Shown: positions 24,556-32,667, numbered from the stretch's first letter. The stretch: DNA of 33,705 nt from TMED8 sp038125725 (GCA_038125725.1 JAYPEK010000043.1:1-33705), one strand, 5' to 3'. The notes: generated by a model not told the origin, from the sequence alone. Made by a program: numbers and translations.

Positions 24556-25709
24556 CAGTCGTCGGTTCCTTTGATCTCGTCGTTGTGCTGGCCCAGCGTC
24601 GGCGCGTAGCGGCTCAAGGGCGGGCGCGCGCCGTCGAAGCTCAGCGGCATGCCCATCAACTCCGGCCCGCCGGCTTGCTGGATGATGCCGAGCGCCCGCG
24701 TTTGCGGATCGGCCATCATTTCCAAAACCTGCTGCACGGGCGCGTTGGGAATGCCGACCTTGTCCAGTTCCGCCTGCCAATGCTGGCGCGGCTGTTCGGC
24801 CACCACTGGCTCGATCAGGGCGTTCAATTCGTCCAGGTTCTCGTAGCGGTCCTGGTTGGTGGTGAAGCGCGGATCGGTGAGCCATTCCTCATGGCCGAGC
24901 ACGCCCGATAGCCGCTCGAACAAGCGGTCGTTGGGGGCGGCGATGACCAGATGCCCGTCCGAACAGGCATAGGCCTGATAGGGCGCCATGCCGCGCGCGC
25001 CGGAGCCCTGGCGTTCCGGGTTACGCCCGTCGACGCCGGCGGAGGAGACCGAGTTGGTCATCCAGGCGACGCCGGTCTCATACAAGGATCCATCGACGAC
25101 GCAGCCCTTGCCGGTTTCACTGAGCCGCCTGAGCGCCGCCAGGATGCCGACCGCGCACCAAAGCCCCGTTCCCATGTCGACGATGGAGACGCCAACACGG
25201 ATCGGCGGGCGGCCCTCCTCGCCGGTGATCGACATGATGCCGCCGTAGGCCTGCATCAGAGGATCATAGCCGGCACGTTCCTTCAACGGCCCGGTCTTGC
25301 CGAAGGCGCCCAGGTTGCAATAGATCAGGCGCGGGTTGGCGGCGGTCAGTTCATCGCCGCCGAGGCCGTATTTCTCGACCTTCCCCGGGCGCATGTTCTG
25401 AAGCACGATGTCGGCTTCGTTGACGCAGAAGTCACGCAGCCATTGGCGTTCCTTCTCGTCCGTCAGATCGACGGTGATACCGCGCTTATCGCGGTTGAGC
25501 GCCTGAAAATAAGACGACGAGCCATCTGGAAACATGCGTCCCCACTGGCGCGCATCGTCGCCGGGGCCGGGCCGTTCGACCTTGACGACGTCGGCGCCGA
25601 GGCCGCCCAAAATCCACGCCGCATAGGGCGCCGCCACGCTGGTGCCGATCTCCACCACCCGCAGGCCCAGGAGCGGCCGTTCGGCCTGCAATTCCACTTG
25701 TGTCACCAT
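24555..25709 (-). CDS. CaiB/BaiF family (family III) CoA-transferase
   Basis: A 384-residue protein with LLGLRVVEIGTSVAAPYAAWILGGLGADVVKVERPGPGDDAR at the N-terminus, LNRDKRGITVDL, and RAGYDPLMQAYGGIMSITGE, which holds the catalytic aspartate (Asp149) that forms the acyl anhydride in formyl-CoA transferase-like enzymes. It moves CoA between carboxylic acids and would activate the growth substrate at the start of the pathway. The ribosome binding region is a run of Gs directly before ATG 25709, weaker than its neighbours. It is the first gene of the five-gene operon, separated from the uronate genes by a probable terminator. Confidence 0.9.
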   Translation of the reverse strand: MVTQVELQAERPLLGLRVVEIGTSVAAPYAAWILGGLGADVVKVERPGPGDDARQWGRMFPDGSSSYFQALNRDKRGITVDLTDEKERQWLRDFCVNEADIVLQNMRPGKVEKYGLGGDELTAANPRLIYCNLGAFGKTGPLKERAGYDPLMQAYGGIMSITGEEGRPPIRVGVSIVDMGTGLWCAVGILAALRRLSETGKGCVVDGSLYETGVAWMTNSVSSAGVDGRNPERQGSGARGMAPYQAYACSDGHLVIAAPNDRLFERLSGVLGHEEWLTDPRFTTNQDRYENLDELNALIEPVVAEQPRQHWQAELDKVGIPNAPVQQVLEMMADPQTRALGIIQQAGGPELMGMPLSFDGARPPLSRYAPTLGQHNDEIKGTDD

Positions 25710-25762
25710 CCCCCCCGGAACGGTTGTTGAAAGCGGCCATCAGCATGAACCGGACGCTTCGG

Positions 25763-25786
25763 AAAAACAAACCCCCTTGAACGGGG
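25763..25786 (-). terminator. probable rho-independent terminator after uxuB
   Basis: On the minus strand CCCC, a short loop and GGGG(G) are followed by GTTTGTTTTT, a U-rich tail. The stem is short, but the position fits: 16 bases beyond the uxuB stop and before the CaiB operon, in the right orientation to end the uronate transcript. Confidence 0.45.
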
Positions 25787-25801
25787 CATGGATGAAGAGC
25801 G

Positions 25802-27265
25802 TCAGGCAAAGGCCCGGAGCGATTCCGTGACGCCGTTCTCGAGCATGCGCGCCAGGTGATCGGCGACCCGGCCCATCCAGGCCGTATCCTGCGAGAGAGC
25901 GGCAGGGAAGACGCCAGCGGCAGCCGCCAGCCGCGCGGCCAGGGCACCGGGATCCGCATCACCGCCGGTGGCGGCGGCCAATTGTTCTTGCCTGGGGTCT
26001 CGCAACTCGTAGGTCTCGCCCGCGTCCGTCCGGCCGAGCGCGTAGCGCATCCAGAACGCCACCGCGAGCGCGAAGACATCGGCGTCCTCGCCCCGCGCCA
26101 AGGCATCCATGGCCGGCTGCAACAGTCTCTGCGGCAGTTTCTCGGTGCCGTCCATGGCGATCTGGTAGGTCTCGTGCGCGATGAAGGGATTGGCGAAGCG
26201 CCGCATCAGGTCATCGCCGTAATTGCCAAGATCGATACCCGGCACCGGGTCGAGGGTGCGGGCGGCGGCACGAATGTGGCGGTTGACCCGCCAGACCAGC
26301 CCGGTATCGGCCATGGCGTCGCGCACGCAGGCATGGCCGGCCAGAAAACCCGCATAGGCAATCAGCGAATGGGCGCCGTTGAGCATCCGGAGTTTCATCT
26401 TTTCATAGGGCGCCACGTCGGCGACGAACAGCGCCCCGCCCGCTTCCCAGGCGGGGCGGCCGGTGGGGAAGTTGTCTTCGATCACCCACTGGCTGAAGGG
26501 TTCGGCCTCGACCGCCGCCGCGTCCGGCCGGCCGAGCAGGTCCTCGGCCAGGGCCAGAGTCTCCGGCGTCGGCGCCGGGGTGATGCGATCGACCATGCTG
26601 CTCGGAAACGCCACTTCGCTTTCGATCCACGCCGCCAGTTCGCCATCCACTTCACTGGCAAAGCCCGAAACCAGGCGCCGGACCAGCTTGCCGTTCTCCG
26701 GGAAATTGTCGCAGCAGAGCACGGTGAAGGGCGGCGTCCCGGCCTCGCGGCGGCGGCGCAACGCTTCCACCAGATAGCCGATCACCCCGACCGGCCGATC
26801 CGGATGGCGAAGATCGTGGGCGACGGCCTCGTGCGCCGGGTCGAGCCCGCCGGTTTCACGGTTCAGGCCATAGGCCTTCTCGGTCACCGTCAGGGTGACG
26901 ATCCGGATGGCGGGATCGGCGAGACGGCGGAGCACCGCCTCCGGGTCACGAGGCGCCGACAGGGCATCGGCGATACTGCCGACAACCCGCGCCTTGGCGC
27001 CCGCTTCGTCACGGACGATCAACGAGTACCAGTTCCCCTGGCGGGTCAGCGCATCGGCGGTGGCGGCGCTCCGGAGCGACACCGCGACGATGCGCCAATC
27101 GCCGCCGGCGGCGGCCAGCGCGTCATCGGTATAGACCGCCTGATGGGCGCGGTGAAAGGCGCCCAGCCCCAGGTGCACGATACCGGGGGAAAAAGTGCCT
27201 GGCCGGTAACCGGGAGGGTCGACGCCCACCGGCCAGGCGTTTGGCGAGGGCGCTTCGCCGTTCAT
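25802..27265 (-). CDS. uxuB: fructuronate reductase (mannitol dehydrogenase family)
   Basis: A 487-residue NAD-dependent polyol dehydrogenase-fold enzyme. ATG 27265 is used because it overlaps the uxaC stop in ATGA and gives the normal family length; in-frame sequence further upstream lies inside uxaC. GIVHLGLGAFHRAHQAVYTDD is the N-terminal nucleotide-binding region. VVSG-like RLVSGFASEVDGE and YEKMKLRMLNGAHSLIAYAGFLAG hold the conserved lysine/asparagine/histidine active-site cluster. It interconverts D-fructuronate and D-mannonate. Its place in uxuA-uxaC-uxuB makes this more likely than mannitol or tagaturonate activity. Confidence 0.88.
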   Translation of the reverse strand: MNGEAPSPNAWPVGVDPPGYRPGTFSPGIVHLGLGAFHRAHQAVYTDDALAAAGGDWRIVAVSLRSAATADALTRQGNWYSLIVRDEAGAKARVVGSIADALSAPRDPEAVLRRLADPAIRIVTLTVTEKAYGLNRETGGLDPAHEAVAHDLRHPDRPVGVIGYLVEALRRRREAGTPPFTVLCCDNFPENGKLVRRLVSGFASEVDGELAAWIESEVAFPSSMVDRITPAPTPETLALAEDLLGRPDAAAVEAEPFSQWVIEDNFPTGRPAWEAGGALFVADVAPYEKMKLRMLNGAHSLIAYAGFLAGHACVRDAMADTGLVWRVNRHIRAAARTLDPVPGIDLGNYGDDLMRRFANPFIAHETYQIAMDGTEKLPQRLLQPAMDALARGEDADVFALAVAFWMRYALGRTDAGETYELRDPRQEQLAAATGGDADPGALAARLAAAAGVFPAALSQDTAWMGRVADHLARMLENGVTESLRAFA

Positions 27266-28671
27266 AGGCCGTACGCATCCTTGGCGGCCTGATAACTGAG
27301 ATACCGCGCGAGCCCGGCGGCCTCGTCCTCGGAGAGCTGGTGCTCGCAGACGAGCCCCGCGAGAAAACGGCAGACCTCGCGGCGCCAAACATCGTGACGC
27401 GCCGGGATCGAGAGGATGGCGCGGGTGTCGTCATTGAAACCGGCCAGATTGCGAAAGCCAGCGGTTTCGACCACCGCATCCAGGTAGCGGCGCATGCCGC
27501 GCGGGCTGTCATAAAACCACCAGGGCGGGCCGATCCGGAGCGCCGGCCAATAGCCGGCCATGGGCGCCAACTCGCGGGCATAGGTGGTCTCGTCCAGGGT
27601 GAAGACGATGAGCCGGAAGTTCGCCTCCCGGCCGTATCGTTCCAGCAATGGCCTCAGCCCGTTCACGAGATCCGCGCGCACCGGCATGTCGGCGCCCAGG
27701 TGGCGGCCATGCGTTCGCAACAGCTCGCCGTCATGGTTGCGCAGCACGCCGGCATGAAGTTGCATGACCATGCCGTCCTCGGCGGAAAGCCGGGCCATCT
27801 CGGTCAGCATCTGGCCGCGGAAGGCTTCGGCCTCGGCGTCGTTCAGCCGTCCGGCCAGCGCCTTGTCCAGAAGCTTCTGCTTGTCGCCATCATCGAGATC
27901 GCAGGTGACGGCGCTCGGCGTGCCATGGTCGGTGGCGGTGGCCCCGAATTCGCGGAACTCGGCGCGGCGGACCTCATGGGCGCGCATCAGCCCGGCCCAG
28001 GTGGCCGTGTTCTCGCCGGTGATCTCGGCGAAGCGTTCCAGGTTTTCGGCGAAGCCCGGCGTGTCGGGGTCGGCGACCTCGTCGGGGCGATAGGTGGTGC
28101 GGATGCGGCCGATCAAGCCCTGCCATTGCAAGGACCGATGCGCGGCGAGATCGTCCAGCGCACCTTCCGTGGTGGCGATGGTCTCGACGTTGGCGCGGTC
28201 CAGGATGGCAAGCGGTCGCATGCCCGGCTTGGCCAATTCCTCGGAGATCAGATCGAAGGTGGCATCGGCATTGGCCGGGGAAAGCGTCTCCTCGATGCCG
28301 AAGAAGGCATGCAGCGCGTGCTCGATCCAAAGGCGCGACGGCGTGCCCAGGAACAGGTGAACCTGCGCGCAGAAGCGGCGCCAGACATCGCGGCCGTCGA
28401 CGGCGTTCTCTTCGCCCTTCAGCGGCACGCCGAAGTCGCCGTAGTCGAGGCCCTGGCTGCGGAACATGCGCAGCAGATAGTGGTCCGTCGTCACCAGCAG
28501 CTCGGCCGGGTCGCGGAATGGCCGGTTGTCGGCATACCAGGCGGGATCGGTATGGCCATGCGGGCTGACGATCGGGAGCTCCGCGACCTCGCCGTAAAGC
28601 GCACGCGCCACGCCGAGCCCCGGGTCGCTCTCGGGGAATAGCCGGTCCGGATGCAGGATGTTCGATGCCAT
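27262..28671 (-). CDS. uxaC: glucuronate isomerase
   Basis: A 469-residue protein of the amidohydrolase-like uronate isomerase family, almost exactly the usual length. DRLFPESDPGLGVARALYGEVAELPIVSPHGHTDPAWYADNRPF (residues 9-52) is the N-terminal signature with the metal-site HGH. RLIVFTLDETTYARELAPMAGYWPALRIGPPWWFYDSPRGM and the C-terminal GFNDDTRAILSIPARHDVWRR are family regions. It converts D-glucuronate to D-fructuronate (and galacturonate to tagaturonate). It starts 20 bases after the uxuA stop and overlaps uxuB by four bases, so all three enzymes are made from one transcript. Confidence 0.95.
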   Translation of the reverse strand: MASNILHPDRLFPESDPGLGVARALYGEVAELPIVSPHGHTDPAWYADNRPFRDPAELLVTTDHYLLRMFRSQGLDYGDFGVPLKGEENAVDGRDVWRRFCAQVHLFLGTPSRLWIEHALHAFFGIEETLSPANADATFDLISEELAKPGMRPLAILDRANVETIATTEGALDDLAAHRSLQWQGLIGRIRTTYRPDEVADPDTPGFAENLERFAEITGENTATWAGLMRAHEVRRAEFREFGATATDHGTPSAVTCDLDDGDKQKLLDKALAGRLNDAEAEAFRGQMLTEMARLSAEDGMVMQLHAGVLRNHDGELLRTHGRHLGADMPVRADLVNGLRPLLERYGREANFRLIVFTLDETTYARELAPMAGYWPALRIGPPWWFYDSPRGMRRYLDAVVETAGFRNLAGFNDDTRAILSIPARHDVWRREVCRFLAGLVCEHQLSEDEAAGLARYLSYQAAKDAYGL

Positions 28672-28691
28672 GGCCTAGGGTGCCTCTACGC

Positions 28692-29936
28692 TCAGGATAC
28701 CAGGCCCGGCGCATCGGCGTGTAGGCCGAGGCCGTGATCCGGATGGCCGAGCGCAAGCGCGATCCCGTGCAGCTCGGCGAGACCCTTGAGCCGCCCGATG
28801 AGCGGATAGCCGGGCTGACCGTCCTTGCCAAGGTCGTCGAGGATGTTGAGCCCGTGGTCGGGCCGGATGGGGATATCCCAGTCGTCGCGGCCGGCTTGGC
28901 GGCGGCGGTGTTCCTCGCGCAGGATGGCGGCGACCATGGCGACCATGTCGTTGTCGCCGTTCAGATGCTCGGTCTCGTAAAACGACGTCGGCGTGCCGGC
29001 CGCTTCGCGATGAACGTTGCGGAGGTGCAGGAAATGAATGCGCGAGCCCAGCCGGTCGACCATGCCGGGCAGGTCGTTGTCCGAGCGCGCGCCCAGCGAT
29101 CCGGCGCAGAGCGTCATGCCGTTGGCCCGCGTGTCGACGGCATCCAGCACCTTGGTGTAATCGGCCTCCGTCGACATGATCCGGGGCAGGCCCAGCAGCG
29201 GGAACGGCGGATCGTCCGGATGGCAACAGAGCCGCACGCCCAGCTCTTCCGCCAGCGGCGAGACCTCGCTGAGGAAATCGATGAAATTGCCGCGCAGGCG
29301 CTCGGCGTCGATGCCGTCGTACTCGGACAGGTGTTCACGAATGCCATCGACCGAGAGGCTTTCGGCGGCGCCCGGCAGGCCGCAGGCGACGTTGTCCACC
29401 AATCGGCGGCGGTCGCCATCGGTCATGGAATGCAGGCGCTGCTCGGCCGCGTCACAGACCTCGCCGGTGAAGCTTTCCCGCGCGCCCGGCCGTTCCAACA
29501 GGAAGAGGTCGAAGGCGGCGAAATCGATCAGGTCGAAGCGCATGGTGGTGCCGCCGTGCGGCAGCCGCCAGGCGAGGTCGGTGCGGGTCCAGTCGAGCAC
29601 CGGCATGAAGTTGTAGCAGACCACGCGGATGTCATGGGCGGCGAGGTTGCGGAGGCTCTGGCGGTAGTTGTCGATGTGCGCGCGCCAATCGCCGGTCTGT
29701 TTCTTGATGTCCTCCGATACCGGCAGGCTTTCGACCACATCCCACTTGAGCCCGGACGGCCGGTTGCCGCGCGTCTTCGCAATCTGGCGCATCCGTTCGG
29801 CGATGGCGCTCTCGCTCCAGACCTCGCCGCTGGGCACGTGATGCAGGGCCGAGACGATCCCCTCGGCGTCGGACTGCAGAATCTCATCGATGGAAATCGT
29901 GTCGGCGGGCCCGAACCATCGCCATGTCAATTTCAT
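28692..29936 (-). CDS. uxuA: mannonate dehydratase
   Basis: A 414-residue TIM-barrel enzyme starting MKLTWRWFGPADTISIDEILQSDAEGIVSALHHVPSGEVW, the standard UxuA start. GLKWDVVESLPVSEDIK, VVCYNFMPVLDWTRTDL, LCCHPDDPPFPLLGLPRIMS and the C-terminal RPDHGL carry the conserved metal and substrate ligands. It dehydrates D-mannonate to 2-keto-3-deoxygluconate (KDG). It is the first gene of the minus-strand uronate operon and is divergent from gntR, with a 148-base gap that holds a candidate operator. AGGAA lies about ten bases before the ATG. Confidence 0.95.
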   Translation of the reverse strand: MKLTWRWFGPADTISIDEILQSDAEGIVSALHHVPSGEVWSESAIAERMRQIAKTRGNRPSGLKWDVVESLPVSEDIKKQTGDWRAHIDNYRQSLRNLAAHDIRVVCYNFMPVLDWTRTDLAWRLPHGGTTMRFDLIDFAAFDLFLLERPGARESFTGEVCDAAEQRLHSMTDGDRRRLVDNVACGLPGAAESLSVDGIREHLSEYDGIDAERLRGNFIDFLSEVSPLAEELGVRLCCHPDDPPFPLLGLPRIMSTEADYTKVLDAVDTRANGMTLCAGSLGARSDNDLPGMVDRLGSRIHFLHLRNVHREAAGTPTSFYETEHLNGDNDMVAMVAAILREEHRRRQAGRDDWDIPIRPDHGLNILDDLGKDGQPGYPLIGRLKGLAELHGIALALGHPDHGLGLHADAPGLVS

Positions 29937-30025
29937 ATTGTGCCCGTTCCTGGGTTAGAATTAAGTGTTGCCTCGTTCCTTGCGCCAGCACCTTGGTTGC
30001 TGAATATTTGAGGTGCGCTTGTTCA

Positions 30026-30049
30026 ATGGTGACTAGTATGGTAGATCAT
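30026..30049. promoter_or_regulatory. candidate GntR operator between uxuA and gntR
   Basis: Two ATGGT half-sites start 12 bases apart (30026 and 30038). The second is part of ATGGTAGATCAT, in which four of six base pairs are symmetric; it differs at two positions from the symmetric ATGGTATACCAT that GntR/FCD-type uronate regulators favour. The location, 36-59 bases before the gntR start and about 100 bases before uxuA, suits control of both directions. Confidence 0.4.
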
Positions 30050-30084
30050 CTTATCGTTGCCGGGGAGCGCGTCAAGGAGAGGAC

Positions 30085-30777
30085 ATGATAAACCTCGCGC
30101 GGAAAATCAATCAAAGCGAAGCCGTCGGCCCGCAGGTCTATCGAATCCTGCGCGACACCATCATTCGCGGCGGCCTGGTTTCCGGCAGCCGCATTTCCGA
30201 AGCCGAGATTTCCAAGACCCTCGACACCAGCCGCCAACCGGTGCGAGAGGCCTTCATCAAATTGAGCGAGGAGGGCCTGGTCGAGGTCCGACCGCAGCGC
30301 GGCACCCTGGTCACCCGCATTTCCCCATCCGCCGTGCGCGACGTGCAGTTCGTGCGTGAAGCCATCGAGGCCGAGGTAGTGCGCCTCCTGGCCGCGTCGC
30401 CGGACCCCGCCGCCGTTTTGGCGCTGCGCGGCGTCATCGCGCGGCAGAAGGAAGTGACCATGGACCGGGCTGAGAAATTCATCGACCTGGACGACGAGTT
30501 CCACCGCACCCTGGCCGAGGCCGCGGGCAAGGCTTTCGCCTGGAAAATCATCGAGAACCTCAGGGTGCAGATGGACCGGGTGCGGTTCATGAGCATCCTG
30601 CAGCGCCCGTACGAGATGCTCATCCGCCAGCACGAGGCCATCGTCGACGCCATCGAGCGCGGCGAGGCACCCGCCGCCGACGCCGCCGTGCGCGAACATC
30701 TGCGCGCCATCCTCGGCGACCTGCCAGAGATCGTCCGCGCCCACGCCGGACTGTTCGAAGATGCGGATGCCGGCTGA
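30085..30777 (+). CDS. GntR-family regulator with FCD ligand domain
   Basis: A 230-residue protein with AAGGAGAGG before its ATG. Residues 14-78 form the winged helix (GPQVYRILRDTIIRGGLVSGSRISEAEISKTLDTSRQPVREAFIKLSEEGLVEVRPQRGTLVT). Residues 82-220 form an all-helical FCD domain with likely metal ligands Asp136, His140 (DDEFH), His183 and His205. FCD members usually bind an organic acid and are released from DNA. Divergent from uxuA and followed by kdgK and eda, it is very probably the repressor of this locus (a UxuR/ExuR-like role) responding to a uronate or an intermediate. The exact inducer is not readable. Confidence 0.9.
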   Translation: MINLARKINQSEAVGPQVYRILRDTIIRGGLVSGSRISEAEISKTLDTSRQPVREAFIKLSEEGLVEVRPQRGTLVTRISPSAVRDVQFVREAIEAEVVRLLAASPDPAAVLALRGVIARQKEVTMDRAEKFIDLDDEFHRTLAEAAGKAFAWKIIENLRVQMDRVRFMSILQRPYEMLIRQHEAIVDAIERGEAPAADAAVREHLRAILGDLPEIVRAHAGLFEDADAG

Positions 30778-30789
30778 GGCACGCCGGCA

Positions 30790-31672
30790 ATGGTGAACTT
30801 AGCCTGCATGGGCGAATGCATGATCGAGCTCAACGTCGGCGCCGAGGTGTTCGGCGCAGCGACCCGCCTCGCCTTCGGCGGCGACAGCCTACAGCGCCAA
30901 GATGATCGAGGCCTGGCGGCTGGAGGGCCTGGACGACCGGCTGGTCTACCGGCTGCCGGGATGTCTGCCCGGCCTTTATGCCATCCAAACTGATTCGGCG
31001 GGCGAGCGTTCCTTCGACTATTGGCGCGAGGATGCCGCCGCCCGGCGCCTGCTCGATTACGGCCGTGCCGCCGACCTGGCCGATGCGCTGGCGGAATTCG
31101 ACCTCTTGTATCTATCCGGCATTACCGTGGCAATTCTGTGGGACCGCGCCGGGCCGGCATTGCTCGACCTGCTCGGCCGGCTCAGGACCGCCGGCACCCG
31201 CGTCGCTTTCGATAGCAACCACCGACCGAGGCTCTGGCCGGACGGCGAGACAGCCGCCGTTGCCTATCGGCAAATCGGCGAGTTGGCCGATGTGGCGCTG
31301 CCGACCTTCGGCGACGAACAGCCGCTGTTCGGAGATGCCGACCCGGCCGACGCGGCGCGGCGGTGGCTGGACTGGGGGGCCGTGGAAGTGGTGGTCAAGG
31401 ATGGCCCGTCGTCGGCGCTGGCCGGCACGGCCGACGGCCTCGCGGCGATCGCGCCCGCCGCCGTTTCCCGCGTCGTCGACACGACGGCGGCCGGTGATTC
31501 CTTCAACGGCACCTATCTGGCGCGGCGCGCGCAGGGGCAAGCCATCGAAGACGCCGTCGCGGCGGCACACCGGATCGCCGGCCAGGTGATCACGCGCAAG
31601 GGCGCCATCGTCGCCACCGATCCGGCACCGCCCCTCGCCGCCGAGGAACGCGGCATCGGCGGCATCTACTGA
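30790..31672 (+). pseudogene. kdgK: 2-keto-3-deoxygluconate kinase, broken by internal deletion and frameshift
   Basis: The gene begins MVNLACMGECMIELN...RLAFGGDS, the KDG kinase N-terminus, in one frame. It resumes as YSAKMIEAWRLEGLDDRLVYRLPGCLPGLYAIQTDSAGERSFDYWRED in the next frame from about base 30890. In intact homologues about 23-25 residues (NTAVYLAR...TALGDDP-like) separate these parts, so roughly 70 bases are missing and the frame has changed. The rest is whole to the stop, including the DTTAAGDSFNGTYL anion hole with its catalytic aspartate. An internal ATG at 30902 could give a 256-residue piece lacking part of the substrate-binding lid. The kinase step from KDG to KDPG is therefore likely lost here, unless this is an assembly error. 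Confidence 0.8.
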
Positions 31673-31701
31673 GCGGCGGGAACCAGCAAGGGACGAATTA
31701 T

Positions 31702-32331
31702 ATGCAGCAGAAACTCCTGGCCCGGCCGGTCATCCCCGTCATCGTCATCGACGATGCGGCCGACGCCGACCCCCTGGCCGAAGCCCTGCTGGCGGGCGGC
31801 ATCGATGCCATCGAAGTGACCTTCCGGACCGCCGGCGCCGCCGATGCGCTTACCGCCATCGCCAAGCGTTTTCCCGACATGCTGCTCGGCGCGGGCACGG
31901 TCTTGAGCGAGGACGAAGCCCGGCGCGCCATGGATTGCGGCGCCACCTTCGCGCTGGCGCCGGGGCTCAACCCGGACGTTGTCGCCAGCTACCAGGCCAT
32001 GGGCGGGCTGTTCATCCCCGGCGTCATGACACCGTCGGAGATCGAGCGCGCCATGGGGCTGGGCTGCCAGTTGATGAAGTTTTTCCCGGCCGGCGCCGCC
32101 GGCGGGGTGCCGTTCCTGAGGGCGCTCGCCGGGCCTTACGCCAATCGCGGCGTCCGGTTCTGCCCGACCGGCGGCGTCAGCCCCGACAACATGGGCGAGT
32201 ACCTTGCACTGCCGATGGTCTTCGCGGTCGGCGGCTCATGGATCGCCACCGCCAAGCAGATCGCCGACAGGGACTGGGGCGCCATCACCGCGCAAGCGAA
32301 AGACGCTCTCGCGAGGGCCGAAGCGTCCTAA
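31702..32331 (+). CDS. eda: 2-keto-3-deoxy-6-phosphogluconate aldolase
   Basis: A 209-residue class I aldolase. The catalytic pair is present: Glu38 in DAIEVTFRT and the Schiff-base Lys126 in QLMKFFPAG. LGAGTVLSEDEARRAMDCGATFALAPGLNPDVV and RFCPTGGVSPDNMGEYLAL are family signatures. It splits KDPG into pyruvate and glyceraldehyde-3-phosphate, the last step of the uronate route. AAGGGA lies about 8 bases before ATG. It follows kdgK by 29 bases and belongs to the gntR-kdgK-eda transcript. The usual PAE after the lysine is PAG here, a minor change. Confidence 0.94.
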   Translation: MQQKLLARPVIPVIVIDDAADADPLAEALLAGGIDAIEVTFRTAGAADALTAIAKRFPDMLLGAGTVLSEDEARRAMDCGATFALAPGLNPDVVASYQAMGGLFIPGVMTPSEIERAMGLGCQLMKFFPAGAAGGVPFLRALAGPYANRGVRFCPTGGVSPDNMGEYLALPMVFAVGGSWIATAKQIADRDWGAITAQAKDALARAEAS

Positions 32332-32337
32332 AAGACC

Positions 32338-32475
32338 TCAGCGCGCCAGCCAGCCGCCATCGACGGCCAGCACCGTGCCGTGCACGTAGTCGGCCGCGCC
32401 GCCATGCGCGGCCACCTTCGGCACAGCCAGCAACGCTACGGCGAGCTCTTGAAGAGCGGCGCCGTCCAGGGCGAA
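32338..32475 (-). pseudogene. C-terminal remnant of an SDR dehydrogenase, kduD-like
   Basis: The minus-strand frame ends ...ELAVALLAVPKVAAHGGAADYVHGTVLAVDGGWLAR-stop. The DYV-x-G-x-x-x-AVDGGWLAR ending is the C-terminus of short-chain dehydrogenases of the KduD (2-deoxy-gluconate/5-keto uronate dehydrogenase) type. Only about 45 residues remain and their first half is already divergent. The NAD-binding fold and the Ser-Tyr-Lys active site are absent, and tRNA-Arg lies immediately upstream. KduD belongs to pectin/uronate breakdown, so it fits the locus as a decayed gene. It converges with eda with six bases between stops. Confidence 0.6.
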
Positions 32476-32536
32476 ATCGGTCGCCGCGCGAACGGATTTA
32501 GCCGAACTTGGGATGGAGGGATTTTCGGAAAACAAA

Positions 32537-32613
32537 TGGCGCGCCCGGGAGGACTCGAACCCCCAACCTCCTGATCCGTAGTCAGACGCTCTATCCAATT
32601 GAGCTACGGGCGC
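32537..32613 (-). tRNA. tRNA-Arg (anticodon ACG)
   Basis: A 77-base cloverleaf. The acceptor stem is GCGCCCG/CGGGCGC, the D arm is GCTC/GAGC, and the anticodon stem is TCTGA/TCAGG with loop CTACGGA (anticodon ACG). The T arm is GGGGG/CCTCC with TTCGAGT, then discriminator G and an encoded CCA. It reads CGU/CGC/CGA through inosine. It is flanked on its 3' side by the SDR remnant, so the tRNA marks the edge of a rearranged segment. Confidence 0.97.
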
Positions 32614-32638
32614 AGGCTCCAGCTTCGGAGCGGGCGGG

Positions 32639-32667
32639 ACACTACAGGAGCTTTTCAGCCATGGCAA
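32639..32667 (-). promoter_or_regulatory. probable promoter of tRNA-Arg
   Basis: On the minus strand, TTGCCA (32662-32667, five of six to the -35 consensus) is followed after exactly 17 bases by TAGTGT (32639-32644, a weak -10). This would start transcription about 20 bases upstream of the tRNA. Confidence 0.4.

Noticed and set aside
20184..25709. Itaconate or methylcitrate degradation operon
   Set aside because: A CaiB transferase and a PrpD-type protein fit in part, but the lyase is HMG-CoA-lyase type rather than CitE-like, an acyl-CoA dehydrogenase is present, and methylcitrate synthase and lyase genes are missing.
32537..32613. tRNA-Arg as a present attachment site with a matching direct repeat
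   Set aside because: I saw no second copy of the tRNA 3' end in the window and no integrase gene, so only a past rearrangement is suggested.
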